Below the pieces are notes generated by a model, which had not been told where the DNA came from, did not search any database, and saw only the letters and a program-made list of their open reading frames with translations. The position numbers and the translations under genes are program-made. A DNA stretch of 64,000 bases from Datisca glomerata (taxonomy: Eukaryota > Streptophyta > Magnoliopsida > Cucurbitales > Datiscaceae): the NCBI GenBank assembly GCA_003255025.1, contig QANY01011928.1, forward strand, positions 666,052 to 730,051, written 5' to 3'. This document shows positions 1 to 10,764 of this stretch, in pieces; position 1 is the stretch's first letter; each line of letters opens with the position of its first letter.

Positions 1-75
1 TTAGTGTAACTATCATGTAGATTACACGAGGTATGTGTAACCATCATGTAGTCTACAAGATGACTACACGAGATC
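1..75. repeat. Short CTACACGAG-type repeats, left cluster
   Basis: Several imperfect copies of a short module built from GTGTAG and CTACACGAG, which are largely complementary, so the module is palindromic. The same module forms a larger array at 1262-1682. The two clusters bracket the DUF1985 remnant, so they may be subterminal repeats of one element, but no terminal inverted repeat or target duplication was found. Confidence 0.6.
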
Positions 76-471
76 CATGTTCAAGAAGAATGATAGAAAA
101 TGATTTTGAACATACATTCTCTCCAACTACTGATCTCCAAGAGCTTTTTTCTTCTTCTTCCTCAGTAGGGACCAAAGAAAGAACTGTAAACTAAAAATGC
201 AAGAAATATAAATTAGTATATGTGAAAGTAATATAAATTAATTTGACAACATAATTCATCAACATACATTCTCCTTCATTTCTTTTAAAGATTCTCAATC
301 GGTACTATCATGGTTAGACACCACTTGAGAATCCTTGGCACCTTGGTCGAAACCTGGTTACTATACAAACTACCCACCAATGGGATAGTTTCAAATACCC
401 ATGTCTATTTAGACAAAAGAGACTAATTCAATAGTTAACACATAAATAATTCAATACATCACTACATAGAA

Positions 472-1180
472 TTAAATAAATTGTATCGGAAGGCAAACGG
501 ACATCTATTGAGTGAATACCCATAAATAACAGCGGGGGATTTCTGTATTTTTTTATTTTTTTCTTGATATTTAAGATCACCAAAAACGACATTTGTATTC
601 TTCATAGCTAATAATGATTTCATTGTTTTAAAAAACGAGAGCTCTCCCCACGGATATTAGTTGAACACTTTAAGGTTGTCAACCAAAACCAACCTACTCT
701 TCTCAATTAGGGTATGGTTCTCCTTCCTAACAGAAAATGCTCTTGCAAATAAATTAGAGCCATCTTGACCCCATCAGAATCTGACTTATATTCAGAGTTT
801 TTAAACTTCTCCTCCAACTCGGCCATGATTATTGACTGGGCTTTGGGAAAGTACATATCAAAAAGTCTGTTGGGGTCATGGGTCTTCTTCTCATCCCAAG
901 CTTCACCGAACTTTAGTCCGGTCATCAACGAGAACTCATTCTTTCAGATGCAAAGTGGTTCCTCATTAACAAGAAACCAAATTTCCTCCTCAGATGGAGT
1001 GCCGTTGACATATTCGACCTCCCTGGCCAGCACCTGGTGGCAAACAGTTGCTGAAAACTTCAGGGCTAGGAGATCAAGGGGATGGCCAAAGCATGTTTCC
1101 CTAAATAAGGAGAGTTGATGAGTTGTTAGCTTTGTCTTGATAACCTCTATGCAGTGGGTATTGCACTTTGCATTGACCAT
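472..1180 (-). pseudogene. DUF1985 domain remnant (plant transposon / Ulp1-type protein)
   Basis: Read on the minus strand, residues from about 1180 down show the plant DUF1985 pattern: a CFGHPLDL-like block, then EEIWFLVN, then an F-x-L-M-T-G-L-K-F-G block, then ALIYLQEHFLLG. A TGA at 944-946 interrupts the frame and a TAA lies at 707-709. A different frame then continues the domain with VDNLKVFN, a stop, YPWGELSFFKTMKSL and, near 490-520, a YGYSLNRCPFAF block. DUF1985 is known mainly from plant transposon-encoded proteins, often with a C-terminal Ulp1-like protease; no protease part is visible here. At least two stops and one frame change make it a pseudogene. The family call rests on motif order recognised by eye. 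Confidence 0.75.
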
Positions 1181-1261
1181 TAATTTTGGAATTTGGTTAA
1201 CGTCATAGAAGTATCTTAGTTACATCTTTGATGAAGCCATAACATGTAGAACATTCAAGGT

Positions 1262-1682
1262 AAACATAAGATTGAGAAATATACATGATGCTTGTGTAGT
1301 CATCGTGTAGACTACACAAGGGGTACACGACCCTGGTGTAGTCCTCGTGTAGCCTACACGAGGCTTACATGACCCTCGTGTAGTCTACACGATGGGTACA
1401 CAATCCTCGTGTAGCCTTTATGTAGACTACACGAACCTTGTGTAGTCCTCGTGTAGACTACACGAAGGGTACATGACCTTCGTGTAGTCCTTATGTAGCA
1501 TACACGAAGGGTACATGACCCTCGTGTAGTCCTCATGTAGCATACACGAGGCTTACATGACCCTCGTGTAGCATACAAAAGTCTTACACGACCCTCATGT
1601 AGCCTACACGAGGCTTACACGACTCTCGTGTAGTCCTCGTATAGCCCACACGAGGCTTACACGACCCTCATGTAACCTAGAA
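1262..1682. repeat. Palindromic CTACACGAG tandem array
   Basis: About 400 bp made of variants of two alternating modules, CTCGTGTAG(T/C)C and CTACACGAGG(C/G)TTACACGACC, repeated more than ten times. CTCGTGTAG and CTACACGAG are reverse complements, so the array could fold into many short hairpins. Open frames through it only translate the repeat and are not genes. Confidence 0.85.
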
Positions 1683-1689
1683 AATAGAC

Positions 1690-2100
1690 ACACACCAGGA
1701 TAAGAACCTCAGATACCCATAAAAAACATTCAGAAACCCAGGAGAAAAAAAACACTTAGAAACACAGAAAAAAAATATATTAGAAACCCAAAAAGACAAC
1801 CTTGTTGTGATTCAAACATCCACAAAAAATAGAAACACAACAATCTAGGAAAAAACCATCAGAAACCTAGAAAAAAATACCTCAAAAACCCAAAAAAAAT
1901 ACCTCAGAATCTAGAACGAAATCTCAGGAACCCGAAAACTTACCTTGTTGTTTTTCCTTGCTGTGGGAGACGAAGACTCAAGGATTTGTAGAGAGAGAGA
2001 GATGCTACAGCTTCTTGAGAGAGAGAGATTGTAACAGTAAGAGAGAAATGAGAGAGAGATGTTGCGACTTCGTGTAATCATCATTTTTTTTCAAGTCGTC
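1690..2100. repeat. A-rich degenerate repeats and GA microsatellite
   Basis: At 1690-1945 an A-rich motif resembling AGAAACCCAGAAAAAA recurs many times with variation. At about 1988-2060 there are three interrupted GAGAGA runs. No coding signal is visible. Confidence 0.6.
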
Positions 2101-2423
2101 ATTTGAAATTCGTGAAAGGGGCTTTTTTGTAACTTCATAAGATGATTTTAAATTGAAGGTGGGCCAGGAGCCAGGGTAAGCAAAAATTAGTGTAAGGGTC
2201 CAATTATATAAAATAGTTAGTGTAGAAGTCTACTTTAGCAAAAAAAACCTAAAAATTAAAGCGCCAAATGAAATTTCATGAAGCCTCGTGCCTTTCTTTA
2301 CCAAATGAAAACTTTCTTCCCTAACCTGCGTCCCTCATAGTAACTCTCTCTTTCACACAATAGCTTTTTTCACCAATGAGAGCTCTTTCGTAGCTCACAC
2401 TCGAAGCTCACAATCTTAGTTAT

Positions 2424-2990
2424 CAATTTCATTTCGTTTCAGTCAAAATGGCTGAAACATTTCGATTCTAGTGAGGAACCACAACGAAATAGGGGGTTGT
2501 AATTTTCCACCCAGAATTTTGGCCTGTTTCGGTCTATTTTGGTCTGTTTTGGCCGAATTTTGGTCCGTTTTGGCCGAAATACTCATATGAATTTATGTTG
2601 TTTTAATTGAATTTATTATCAACATGTTTCTTTTTCACATGTATGGTGGGAACAGTTGATGATGATGATGAAACTCAAGCAAATTAGTTGTGAAGTTGAA
2701 CATTTGTGTGTTTCATGATAATAATGCTATTTAATATCATGTTTTTGTTGAATTTTAATGTCATTAATATGATATTTTTGTTGAATTTTAATGTCATTAA
2801 TATGATGTTTTGTTGAATTTTAATGGTAATTACATATTATTTGCATGATATAATCTTGAATTTTATGTTATATTATTTCTAACATTATTTTAGATGATCG
2901 AATTTTTTTTTCGAAATGGCTCCAAAACACCGAAATATCCAAAACGTTTCCTTTTTTCAGAAAATTGAAACGGACACCGAAATGAAATTG
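2424..2990. mobile_element. Non-autonomous inverted-repeat element (MITE-like)
   Basis: The left end begins CAATTTCATTTCG at 2424. The right end at 2990 has the same 13 bases in inverted orientation, followed inward by related CGTTTC/GAAACG tracts on both sides. The interior holds repeated TTTTGGCC(G/T)-type motifs at 2515-2580 and an AT-rich core with repeats of ATTTTAATG. Size (567 bp) and lack of coding fit a MITE. No clear target duplication was found at these ends, so the family is not assigned. Confidence 0.5.
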
Positions 2991-5694
2991 ACTTCTATGC
3001 TCATAGTAGGTCGTCTTGAGAACCTCTCTCTATCTCTCATCTCTCTTTCATGAAGTTCTCTCACAGCTCTTTCTTTCAGCTTCGTCGCATGTTTCTATCA
3101 CAGCAGCAAGCTCTGCCTCGCAGGTCTCACTCTCTCAGCTCTGACTCTCAGCTTTCCGCTACTTTGATTTCACAGCTCAAAACTAGAAGTAAGGGTTTCA
3201 TTCTCAAATCCTTGTCTGATTTTAGTGACTTTCGTCTGATTTTATGATTTTTGATTTTTTCTTAGTTGATTAGGGTTCGTGTTCCTAATTTCTGGGCATG
3301 TAGTAAGTTTTGAAATGAAAACCCCTGATTTGTTATCTGGGTTCTTTATCATCGGTAAGTTGATTATGGTCTGTTTATTCAATATATTTATGGTTTGCAT
3401 TCTGATTTTTGGTAAGTTAATTAGCTCTGCAAGCATTAATCTGTAGCTGAAATGTGAATGTTTAGTGTTACGTAATTGTGTTTCTTCTTTGCAACTCCAA
3501 ATTCTTGTATTAGAAGCGGAGAGGACGGTTCCTTGCTTCATCTACTCTTGTAGAAACTTTTTCACTGTTTTGGTATTTCCCAAACAAAATCTTTAATCTT
3601 CCATAATCTCTAGAATCATCAGTTAGAACTTTGAATGTATCATTTTGTCCTGATTGATGCATGTCTCGATGAGGTGGAGTTAGAATCATCAGTTAGAATC
3701 TTCTTATTGTAAACAATTTATTCAATATTTTTTATTTGGGTTGTAAATGTAACTGGTTAATCTAGAGCTCACTCGAGATAAGTACTAGTGAAGTTTTATC
3801 AAGTAACTTACTTTTAAGATCTGTTTACATGTTGTCTAAAAGTTATGTTTCTTATATATTTAGCTGATTATTTGCTTTATTCCAGGAATTTGATGAGAGA
3901 TAAAAAAATTTGGAGGCAGATTAGACAACTTTGCATGTCCTATTCTCTTGTTTCTGGAGTTTCAACAAGCAAATTTCTTTAGTGTTTGTCATTCCTTCCA
4001 TATTTCTTTGACAATCCTAAAAGTTTTTTTTAGAGCTATCTGTAATGAAATTGCTTTGGTTTTTGTTTGGAGGCAGATTAGACAACTTTGTAGTTGTCCT
4101 ATTCTCTTATTTTTGATTGATCCACATTTGTTAGTCTCTTCTTACCTGAATGCCTACTTGAATTGATTGAGCATAGACCAAGTGTTGATTTATTCAAAAT
4201 GTTGACTTCAAGATTGAAAATCCATGAAATATCTATGTCTACTCGGGGGTTGGATTTGGGGGGGGGGGGGTTTAACTACTGCTTAATATCTTTTTTTACA
4301 ATTTGCATCCATGGATGAAATGAATTGAACATTGGCAATTATGCTTTGTTTATTTGTTTTGTCCCAAGTCCCAATCACTGTAGCGTGTTATCTTATTTTA
4401 CTTTGATTTTGTTCATACATTTGGGAGCTATAAAAAAATCTTAGTGAATGGAGCTGTCAAAATGCTTTTATGATACATATCTATGACACTTCCTTGATAC
4501 GAATATTGAATCTTGTGTCATGTGTTCGATGTTGTCATTGATATGATAATTGAATCTTGTCTCATGTGTTGGATCTTCTTGATTAGATTGTATGTTGGAT
4601 ACTGAAAAAATAGTGTGTGGGTTGAATGAACTATCATTTCTCCTTTCAGTCTACCTTAGTGTTTACTTGCTTGGATCTCTTACTTTTAAGCTACTATCAA
4701 TGTTTGTTTGTAAATATCGGGGCATAAACTACATATTTGATATGGTAATTATATTTGAGGAATTTTATTCCTCCTCATGTGTTTCTAAAAGGATCTCACC
4801 ATCCTTTCCTTGTTTCTCAATTTCCCTTCTTAACAAACCATTTTCACTTTTGCACTGTAACAAACTATCTTTACTTAATTTCTCTCTAATTCACTTGCTC
4901 GTCCAGAGAGAAAATGTAAGAAAAAGTTCATTTCTAATGGTTTTGATTTCTGAAATGCTAGATTTTTTCGCTTTGTTGTAGTTTCTATTCTTCAAGTTAA
5001 CATCACTTTAACCAACTCTTTTGTATGATCTGATTGTCATTTACTCCTTGTTGAAAGCATGAAAATTGGCCAGACTTGATTATTCTTACTACATGATGTT
5101 GTTGTCACCTTCACTAGAAACATTGTTTCACAAATCATCATAGTTTGGTCGTAAATTGTTGTTTTTATCTTAGAATCGCCAGCCAGTTGGTTCAATGATT
5201 TAAGCTAGTGTAGAATAATTGAAGTCTGAAGTGTATACTATAGACTTGATCATTCTTACCATATGATTCCTTCTTGCCCACAATATTCTATTTCATTATT
5301 ATCTGGTGTGGCCCTTTTTGGCATTCTAGCGCTCACATACTCTTTTTTTATTTTCTCAGCCATGTAACTGAGATAAAGTGAAAAGAATGGCATTTTTTAA
5401 CATGATGTGGTGTGCTTCTTATAATGCGATATACTTTGGAAAAGAATTGAGAGTAATAAAGTTAATGGCTTTGACCAAGTAGAAGGTACTTCGATATGCA
5501 CAAAGATGTTTTTTGGTATGCATTTAAGAATCAGCATGCTATTACTAGCATGAAGAATCAACTGCAAAACAGTTAGAAGGGTATATATGTACAAATCCAG
5601 TGAGTCTTTTAACATATGAGGAGGGGTATGTTTTGAAATATGCTTTCTTAAATTGTGATGAGTTGCAATCTTTCTTCTAAACCACTTTTTACAG
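2991..5694. other. Noncoding, T-rich stretch without a supported gene
   Basis: A pyrimidine-rich start (CTCTCTC runs at 3020-3070) and T-rich sequence look like 5' UTR and intron DNA, and could belong to the old gene copy whose exons appear at 5695-6203, but no exon here can be tied to it. A poly-G run lies near 4258-4270. A short duplication is listed separately. Confidence 0.4.
3911..4115 (+). repeat. Short direct duplication
   Basis: GGAGGCAGATTAGACAACTT followed by a TGTCCTATTCTCTT tract occurs at about 3911-3952 and again at about 4069-4109, spaced by about 160 bp. This looks like a local duplication; no function is evident. Confidence 0.7.
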
Positions 5695-6203
5695 GAATAC
5701 ATTAATATGTTGGAAGAAGCAAAGAAGTATGATCACAGATTGTTGGGTACAAAACAAGAGCTTTTATTTTGTCATCCATTTAAGTACCTAAAAAGCTTTT
5801 ATTGCAGTGGATTTCTGCGTTAGGAATTTGTATGATATCCCTGATTGCATCTTTTATGAATTTCAGCCCAGGAAGTTGGTTCTTCCTCCCTCATGGATCC
5901 CAGATTTACAATAAATTAATGGATTTTGTTTAATTCCATTCAATACCAAGATCAACAGATGCATTAAGAGTTTTGGTGTATGCAAATTTGTTTCTAAATT
6001 TTCTAAATTGTCGGGTTATTTTTTCTTGGCAGAGGAGATTTATGATTAAGTTTTAGCATGTATACTATTTCTTTTTGTTGGAATTTTTTTAGCTTATTAT
6101 ACAGTTTCTTTAGATCATTAAATATCTGGTGCAAATCAAAAAGAAGGAATTTGGACTGAAACCAATGAACTGTCCAGGGCATTGTTTGATGTTCCAACAT
6201 CGA
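5695..6203 (+). pseudogene. Threonyl-tRNA synthetase fragment, intron-containing pseudogene
   Basis: Three exon-like blocks match the catalytic core of threonyl-tRNA synthetase, the class II enzyme that charges tRNA-Thr. Block 1 (5695 to about 5781, after a CAG acceptor) encodes LEEAKKYDHRLLGTKQEL. Block 2 (5866-5930, after TTTCAG) encodes PGSWFFLPHGSQIYNKLMDF and then hits a stop. Block 3 (about 6115-6203) encodes [20 protein letters not shown] followed by HR and a GTACGT donor. MNCPGH is a hallmark of this enzyme. Intron-like DNA between blocks argues for a duplicated gene segment, not a processed copy. The exon expected between blocks 2 and 3 is missing, and neither the N-terminal editing part, the later catalytic motifs nor the anticodon-binding domain was found nearby. 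Confidence 0.78.
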
Positions 6204-7930
6204 GTACGTTGTCATTTGCATAAAAATCTCAACAAATGGCTATTAGTTTTGGCCATATATTTTGAGCATTTCTATTTGTATTATTTCTTGTGATCCCTAG
6301 TATTTGGAAAAGAACTTTGTAAACCCCTTTCAACCGGAGCTCTCCTAGTCATCTGTCAAACTTAGGGCTAGAGGGTATTTGACGGTGGGTTTTAACCGTA
6401 GTCTTTTTTCTAATTAGATAACCTTTTCTGAGTTAAAATCTCTAGTTTTACTAGGGATATAGGGTATTTGATTGTTTTTACTATTAGTTTACCATAATGG
6501 TTTCATTTGATGGGCCTTATTGAGATGCCTTTGACAGATTGAGAGAGAAGGGAAAAATAGGTTTCCAAAAATGTCTTTTCTCACATTAGTAATAGTTTGG
6601 TTAATATCAGGTAACCCTTCATTTTTCTTCCAATTACTTGCTTTTGGTTTTTATACTGTAGCTGGTGTTGCTGCTTCTTTTTGCTTCTGATTTTCTGCAT
6701 TAATTTATATTAGAAACACAGTGAATATCTTGTTTGAAATCTTCCATAGTGTGATTATGGTTTGTTTTCTTTACAAATCATTGCCCTCACTTGGGTCTCA
6801 ACTATGTTAACAACACTGCCCTCACTTCAAAACATCATCTACAACTACTTCCTAATGTTTTTCATATGTAGGTTCACTCTAATATTTCCTATATATTTAA
6901 TTAGTTCTTGTTTGGGTAAATATAGACCATATTTAATTGAAAATTTTAACGTATTTTCACTTGTCCATCTCTCTCTACAGGGTGATAGTATGCTTACTTT
7001 AGCAAAATTATTTCAATTGGTAAGAGTACTATTATTGATCTCTTGATGATTTGGACTTTTGTACTGTCTTAGAAAGATGTCCAAATATCAATTTTGAACT
7101 TAATTTTCTGCTAGAAACCAATTTGGTTATAGGGAACTTATTAAGATAGGATAAAACACACGTTACTGCAGAGGATATATATCACTAACCATTTTGATGT
7201 GGCTATGTTATTGATTTTCTCATGAATTCAACGTGATAAACTTCTATTGTCTTGTATTTAGCTGATTGAATATGATTTTTCTTTTGGAATGGATTGTTAT
7301 TTATGACTGGGTAGAAGATATATATCAAACAAACTACTTTTTGTTAATGAAGCAATACTCGAAGGTGAAAATGGGAACAAACATTTACTGTAGAGGATAT
7401 ATATCAAACAATCTACTTCTGACAGAGGAATTTCCAAGTTTAGGATGAAATTCACTCCTATAACCAGATGATACACTAGAGCTTCTTCTGAACTATTATT
7501 TATGCGTGAGGTAATTTTGCCTAGGCTGGGTGTTACTTTTTTCACTTTATGCAAAAGAGTTATGTGAATAACTGTCATCTTATTTTCTAAAGCTTGTATG
7601 ATATCTTGTTCTATTTCTATGGTTTGAATTTGAACCTTTTTTTTGCTGCCTGCCACTTTATGGTGTAAAATTGTGAATTATCTGTGATTCTTTATTTTAC
7701 CTGCTTTGAAGTCTTTGTTCACAATTAAAAAAAATGCTACTTTTATCTTTAAATGGTTGCTCATCATTTTAGTTTGGAAAGAATGAGATTAGTCAAGAAT
7801 ACAAAATTTAGAGTGAGTTTGTGAGTTTTTCTGCTTAAAAATAGTTTAATAAATTAAAAAATGCTAAAGTACTTTTTTAAATTTCCATGTTCTCATGGAG
7901 ATGCTTCATAAGTTCTTTTTACTACGACTC
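6204..7930. other. Noncoding stretch; short repeated GAGGATATATATCA motif
   Basis: No gene is supported. A motif close to GTAGAGGATATATATCA occurs near 7169, 7303 and 7389, the last two followed by AAACAA(A/T)CTACTT, which suggests small local duplications. The block at 6989-7022 has splice-like borders but encodes nothing recognisable. Confidence 0.4.
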
Positions 7931-7972
7931 CCCCCCCCCCCCCCCCCCCCNNNCCCCCCCCCCCCCCCCCCC
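7931..7972. other. Poly-C run containing an assembly gap
   Basis: About 20 C, three N (7951-7953), then about 19 C. This is a sequencing or assembly gap across a homopolymer, so the true length is unknown. Confidence 0.95.
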
Positions 7973-8589
7973 GCCAAGTAGTGGAGATTGAAATTCATAT
8001 TTTATAGATGAGTGTTAAGTGTTGAATTGTTCTTGTACGTTAGTTTATTAATCATTATTTTTCATGTATTATTAATCATTAGTAATTATTTTACTCAATT
8101 TGTTTTGGCCGATTAAGGGCTAGAAATAGCTATGTTTATGTGCGGTTTCCGGAGGTCCAACAGTCTTGTTTCTTGCAGAAGTCCAATAATCAAAAGAATC
8201 TCAACAGAAGCAATCAAGTCATAAGATGCTCCTACAGCCAACGACATAACGGTTCATGAAGCTTCACTAGTTGGAAGACTACCATTTTCCCCTCCTCCTA
8301 TGGCCAATGGTCCTATATCTAAGTAACTTAAGCGATGTGGTTGTAAGATTTATTTAGATGTGAACTTATACTAGTTTTTAGTTTTTTCTTTATGATATAT
8401 TACTTTTGTTTGCTCTATGAAAAAATCAATATATAATTGTCATCTTGAGATATGATTTCTAGTGGAATAATATGTAATAATTTTGAGTAATTAAATAAAA
8501 TGATGTGATTTTGTTATTTTGTCATATTGTCAGGAAGTTAATTATTTTTATATTTGTAGAATTTCTAGAATAAGTAACAGAAAAGATTA
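7973..8589. other. Stretch without a supported gene
   Basis: AT-rich flanks surround a more balanced block at 8150-8330 that follows a TTTCTTGCAG acceptor-like site and stays open for about 55 codons in one frame. It matches nothing I recognise and may be the last exon of a decayed gene; this is only a guess. Confidence 0.3.
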
Positions 8590-8835
8590 TCAAAGGTATT
8601 TCATAGCATTAACAAAACGTTATGAAAAATGTAACATGTCTCACAACATTTTATAGCATGAAAAGAATGCTATCAAAGGTATTTTAACCTTTCAAAAAAT
8701 GCTATCAAAGAGAAAAATGCTATAAGAAACTTATCACAACATTTAAGAAATGCAATGGTAGGGATACCATGGAGTTAAAAAATGCTACGGTAGGGTTACC
8801 ATGATGTTTAAAAAATGTTATGGTAGGTTCTGACT
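8590..8835. repeat. Subterminal-type repeats (AATGCTA...GGTA modules)
   Basis: Many short direct and inverted copies of AAAAAATGCTA and (C/G)TA(T/C)GGTAGGG / TACCATG motifs. Such clusters are typical of the subterminal regions of CACTA-type DNA transposons, but no CACTA terminus was found. The cluster stops where Copia integrase homology begins near 8851, so it may be a truncated neighbour. Confidence 0.45.
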
Positions 8836-8850
8836 TTTTCAGAAAGGAGA

Positions 8851-10750
8851 AACCATACCTTATTGGATATGGTTAGGTCTATGTTAAGCTACTAATCACT
8901 ATCACTTACATTTTAAGGATATGCATTACACATGGAAACATAAATTTTGAATGTAGTACCTTCTAAGTCTGTTAGCAAGACACTTTTAGAGTTATGGAAT
9001 GACTCCAAACTCAGTTTGCGTCATTTTCATATATTAAGGTGTCCAGCTCACATTCTTAGATCCAAGACTAGAAAGTTAGACTCAAGACCTGAAGTATGCA
9101 TATTCGTTGGCTATGCTCCAAAACTAGAGGGGGTACTTTTATATTCACATGGATCAAAATTTGTTTGTATCAAAAAATGCCACCTTCCTTGAACACGACT
9201 ATATGGAAAACTACAAACCTCGAAGCAATGTAGTTCTCGAGGAATTAGCATCTGACGAGATCAGACCACCTTCATTATCAATTGATAAATGACAAACCAC
9301 TGAAACCACAGTTCATGTTAAGGAAACCCCGGTGCAACGTTGTAGTGGAAGGGTTGTGAGATAACCTATTCGCGATGAACTGGAGGCACATGTCTTAGTG
9401 TCTGACACTGATAAGGATGATACATTATGTTATGAAGAAGCTATGGATGATCCTGAAAAGGAGAAATGGCAAGTTTCCATGAACTAGGAAATAGAATCAA
9501 TGTATTCCAATTCTATCTGGAAACTTGTAGATGCACCTAAAGAAGTCAGGCTCATTGAATGTAAATGGATCTTCAAAAAGAAAATAGGTGCAGATGAGAA
9601 AGTAGAGACTTTCAATGCATGACTGGTAGCCAAGGGCTATGTCCAAAGGGAACAATTCGATTATGAAGAGACATTTTCTCACGTTGCCATGTTAAAATCT
9701 ATTTGCATCCTTTTTGTCAATTACCGCTAGTTTGGACTATGAAATATGAAAAATGAACGTTAAGAAAGCTTTCTGAATGGCTCTCTTGAAGAAAGCATAT
9801 GTATGATGCAACCAAAAAGGTTCATGAAAATGGGGCAAGATCAGAAAGTATGCAAGTTGCTTAAATCTATTTATGGATTAAAGCAAGTATCTAGATCTTA
9901 GAATCTTACGTTTGATGAAATTATTAAATCATATGACTTCGAGCAAAATATTGACAAAGCTTGTGTTTATAAATACATCAAAGACAAGATAATGGTTTTC
10001 TTAGTTCTTTATGTTGACGATATTGTACTCATTGAAAATTATGTAGAAACTTTGTTGAAGGTAAAGAAGTGGGTAGCTGAGAAATTCCAAATGAAAGATT
10101 TAGGAGAGGTGAGCTATGTTTTCTAGGCATCCAATTCTGAAGGGATAGATATAACCAGCTCTTGGCACTTTCTCAGGCATCGTATATTGATAAGGTGCTG
10201 AAGAGATTCTCTATGAAGATTCTCAGAAAGGTCAACTACCGACCCATCATGGAAATCTCCTCTCCAATGAGCAATGTCCTAAGACACCTCAGGAGGAAGA
10301 TGATATGAGAAATGTTCCTTATACTTCAGTTGTTGGTAGTTACATGTATGACATGTTATGAATGAGACCAAACATCTGTTATGCAGTGAAAATTGTCAGT
10401 CGTTATCAATCGTATCCAGGTTTGGAACATTGGATTGCAGTAAAACACATTCTCAAGTATCATAGAAGAACGAGAAACTATATGCTTGATTGTTTAGGAG
10501 AAGACCTGAATCGCACTGGATATACTAATTAGGAATCAGATAAGGATAGTTGAAAATCGACGTCTTGGTCATAGACTGAGGTGATCTAAATGTTATGAAT
10601 ATAAAGTTGGATCAAAATCAGGCTCTAACAGTTATGGAAATAACATTGGATTAGAACCTGGAAGACTCATTTACCAAGACACTTTCTACGAAGTTGTTTG
10701 AGGGTCATGTGCAAAACATGGGGTTGAGAGAGATGCCACATTTACTTTAA
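8851..10750 (+). pseudogene. Copia integrase C-terminus, RT and RNase H (broken)
   Basis: Integrase C-terminal sequence at 8947-9192 (HILRSKTRKLDSRPEVCIFV, then GYAP) leads into the linker and RT from about 9400, with a KWIFKKKIG block near 9565, an SIYGLKQ block near 9870 and the YVDD catalytic motif near 10011. RNase H-like sequence follows, ending just before the purine tract at 10749. Numerous stops (for example in the RT start and after YGLKQ) and frame changes make it inactive. These domains would integrate and reverse-transcribe the element RNA. Confidence 0.85.
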
Positions 10751-10764
10751 GGCAAGTGAGAGAT

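Noticed and set aside
1354..1578. Open frame with repeated Cys/Arg/Thr words on the minus strand
   Set aside because: It only translates the CTACACGAG array; no independent coding signal.
3050..3247. 65-codon plus-strand frame that could be a transit peptide
   Set aside because: Ser-rich and after a pyrimidine-rich leader, but it cannot be linked to downstream exons and matches no family I can name.
4592..4981. 129-codon frame
   Set aside because: Hydrophobic translation of T-rich intron-like DNA without domain or splice context.
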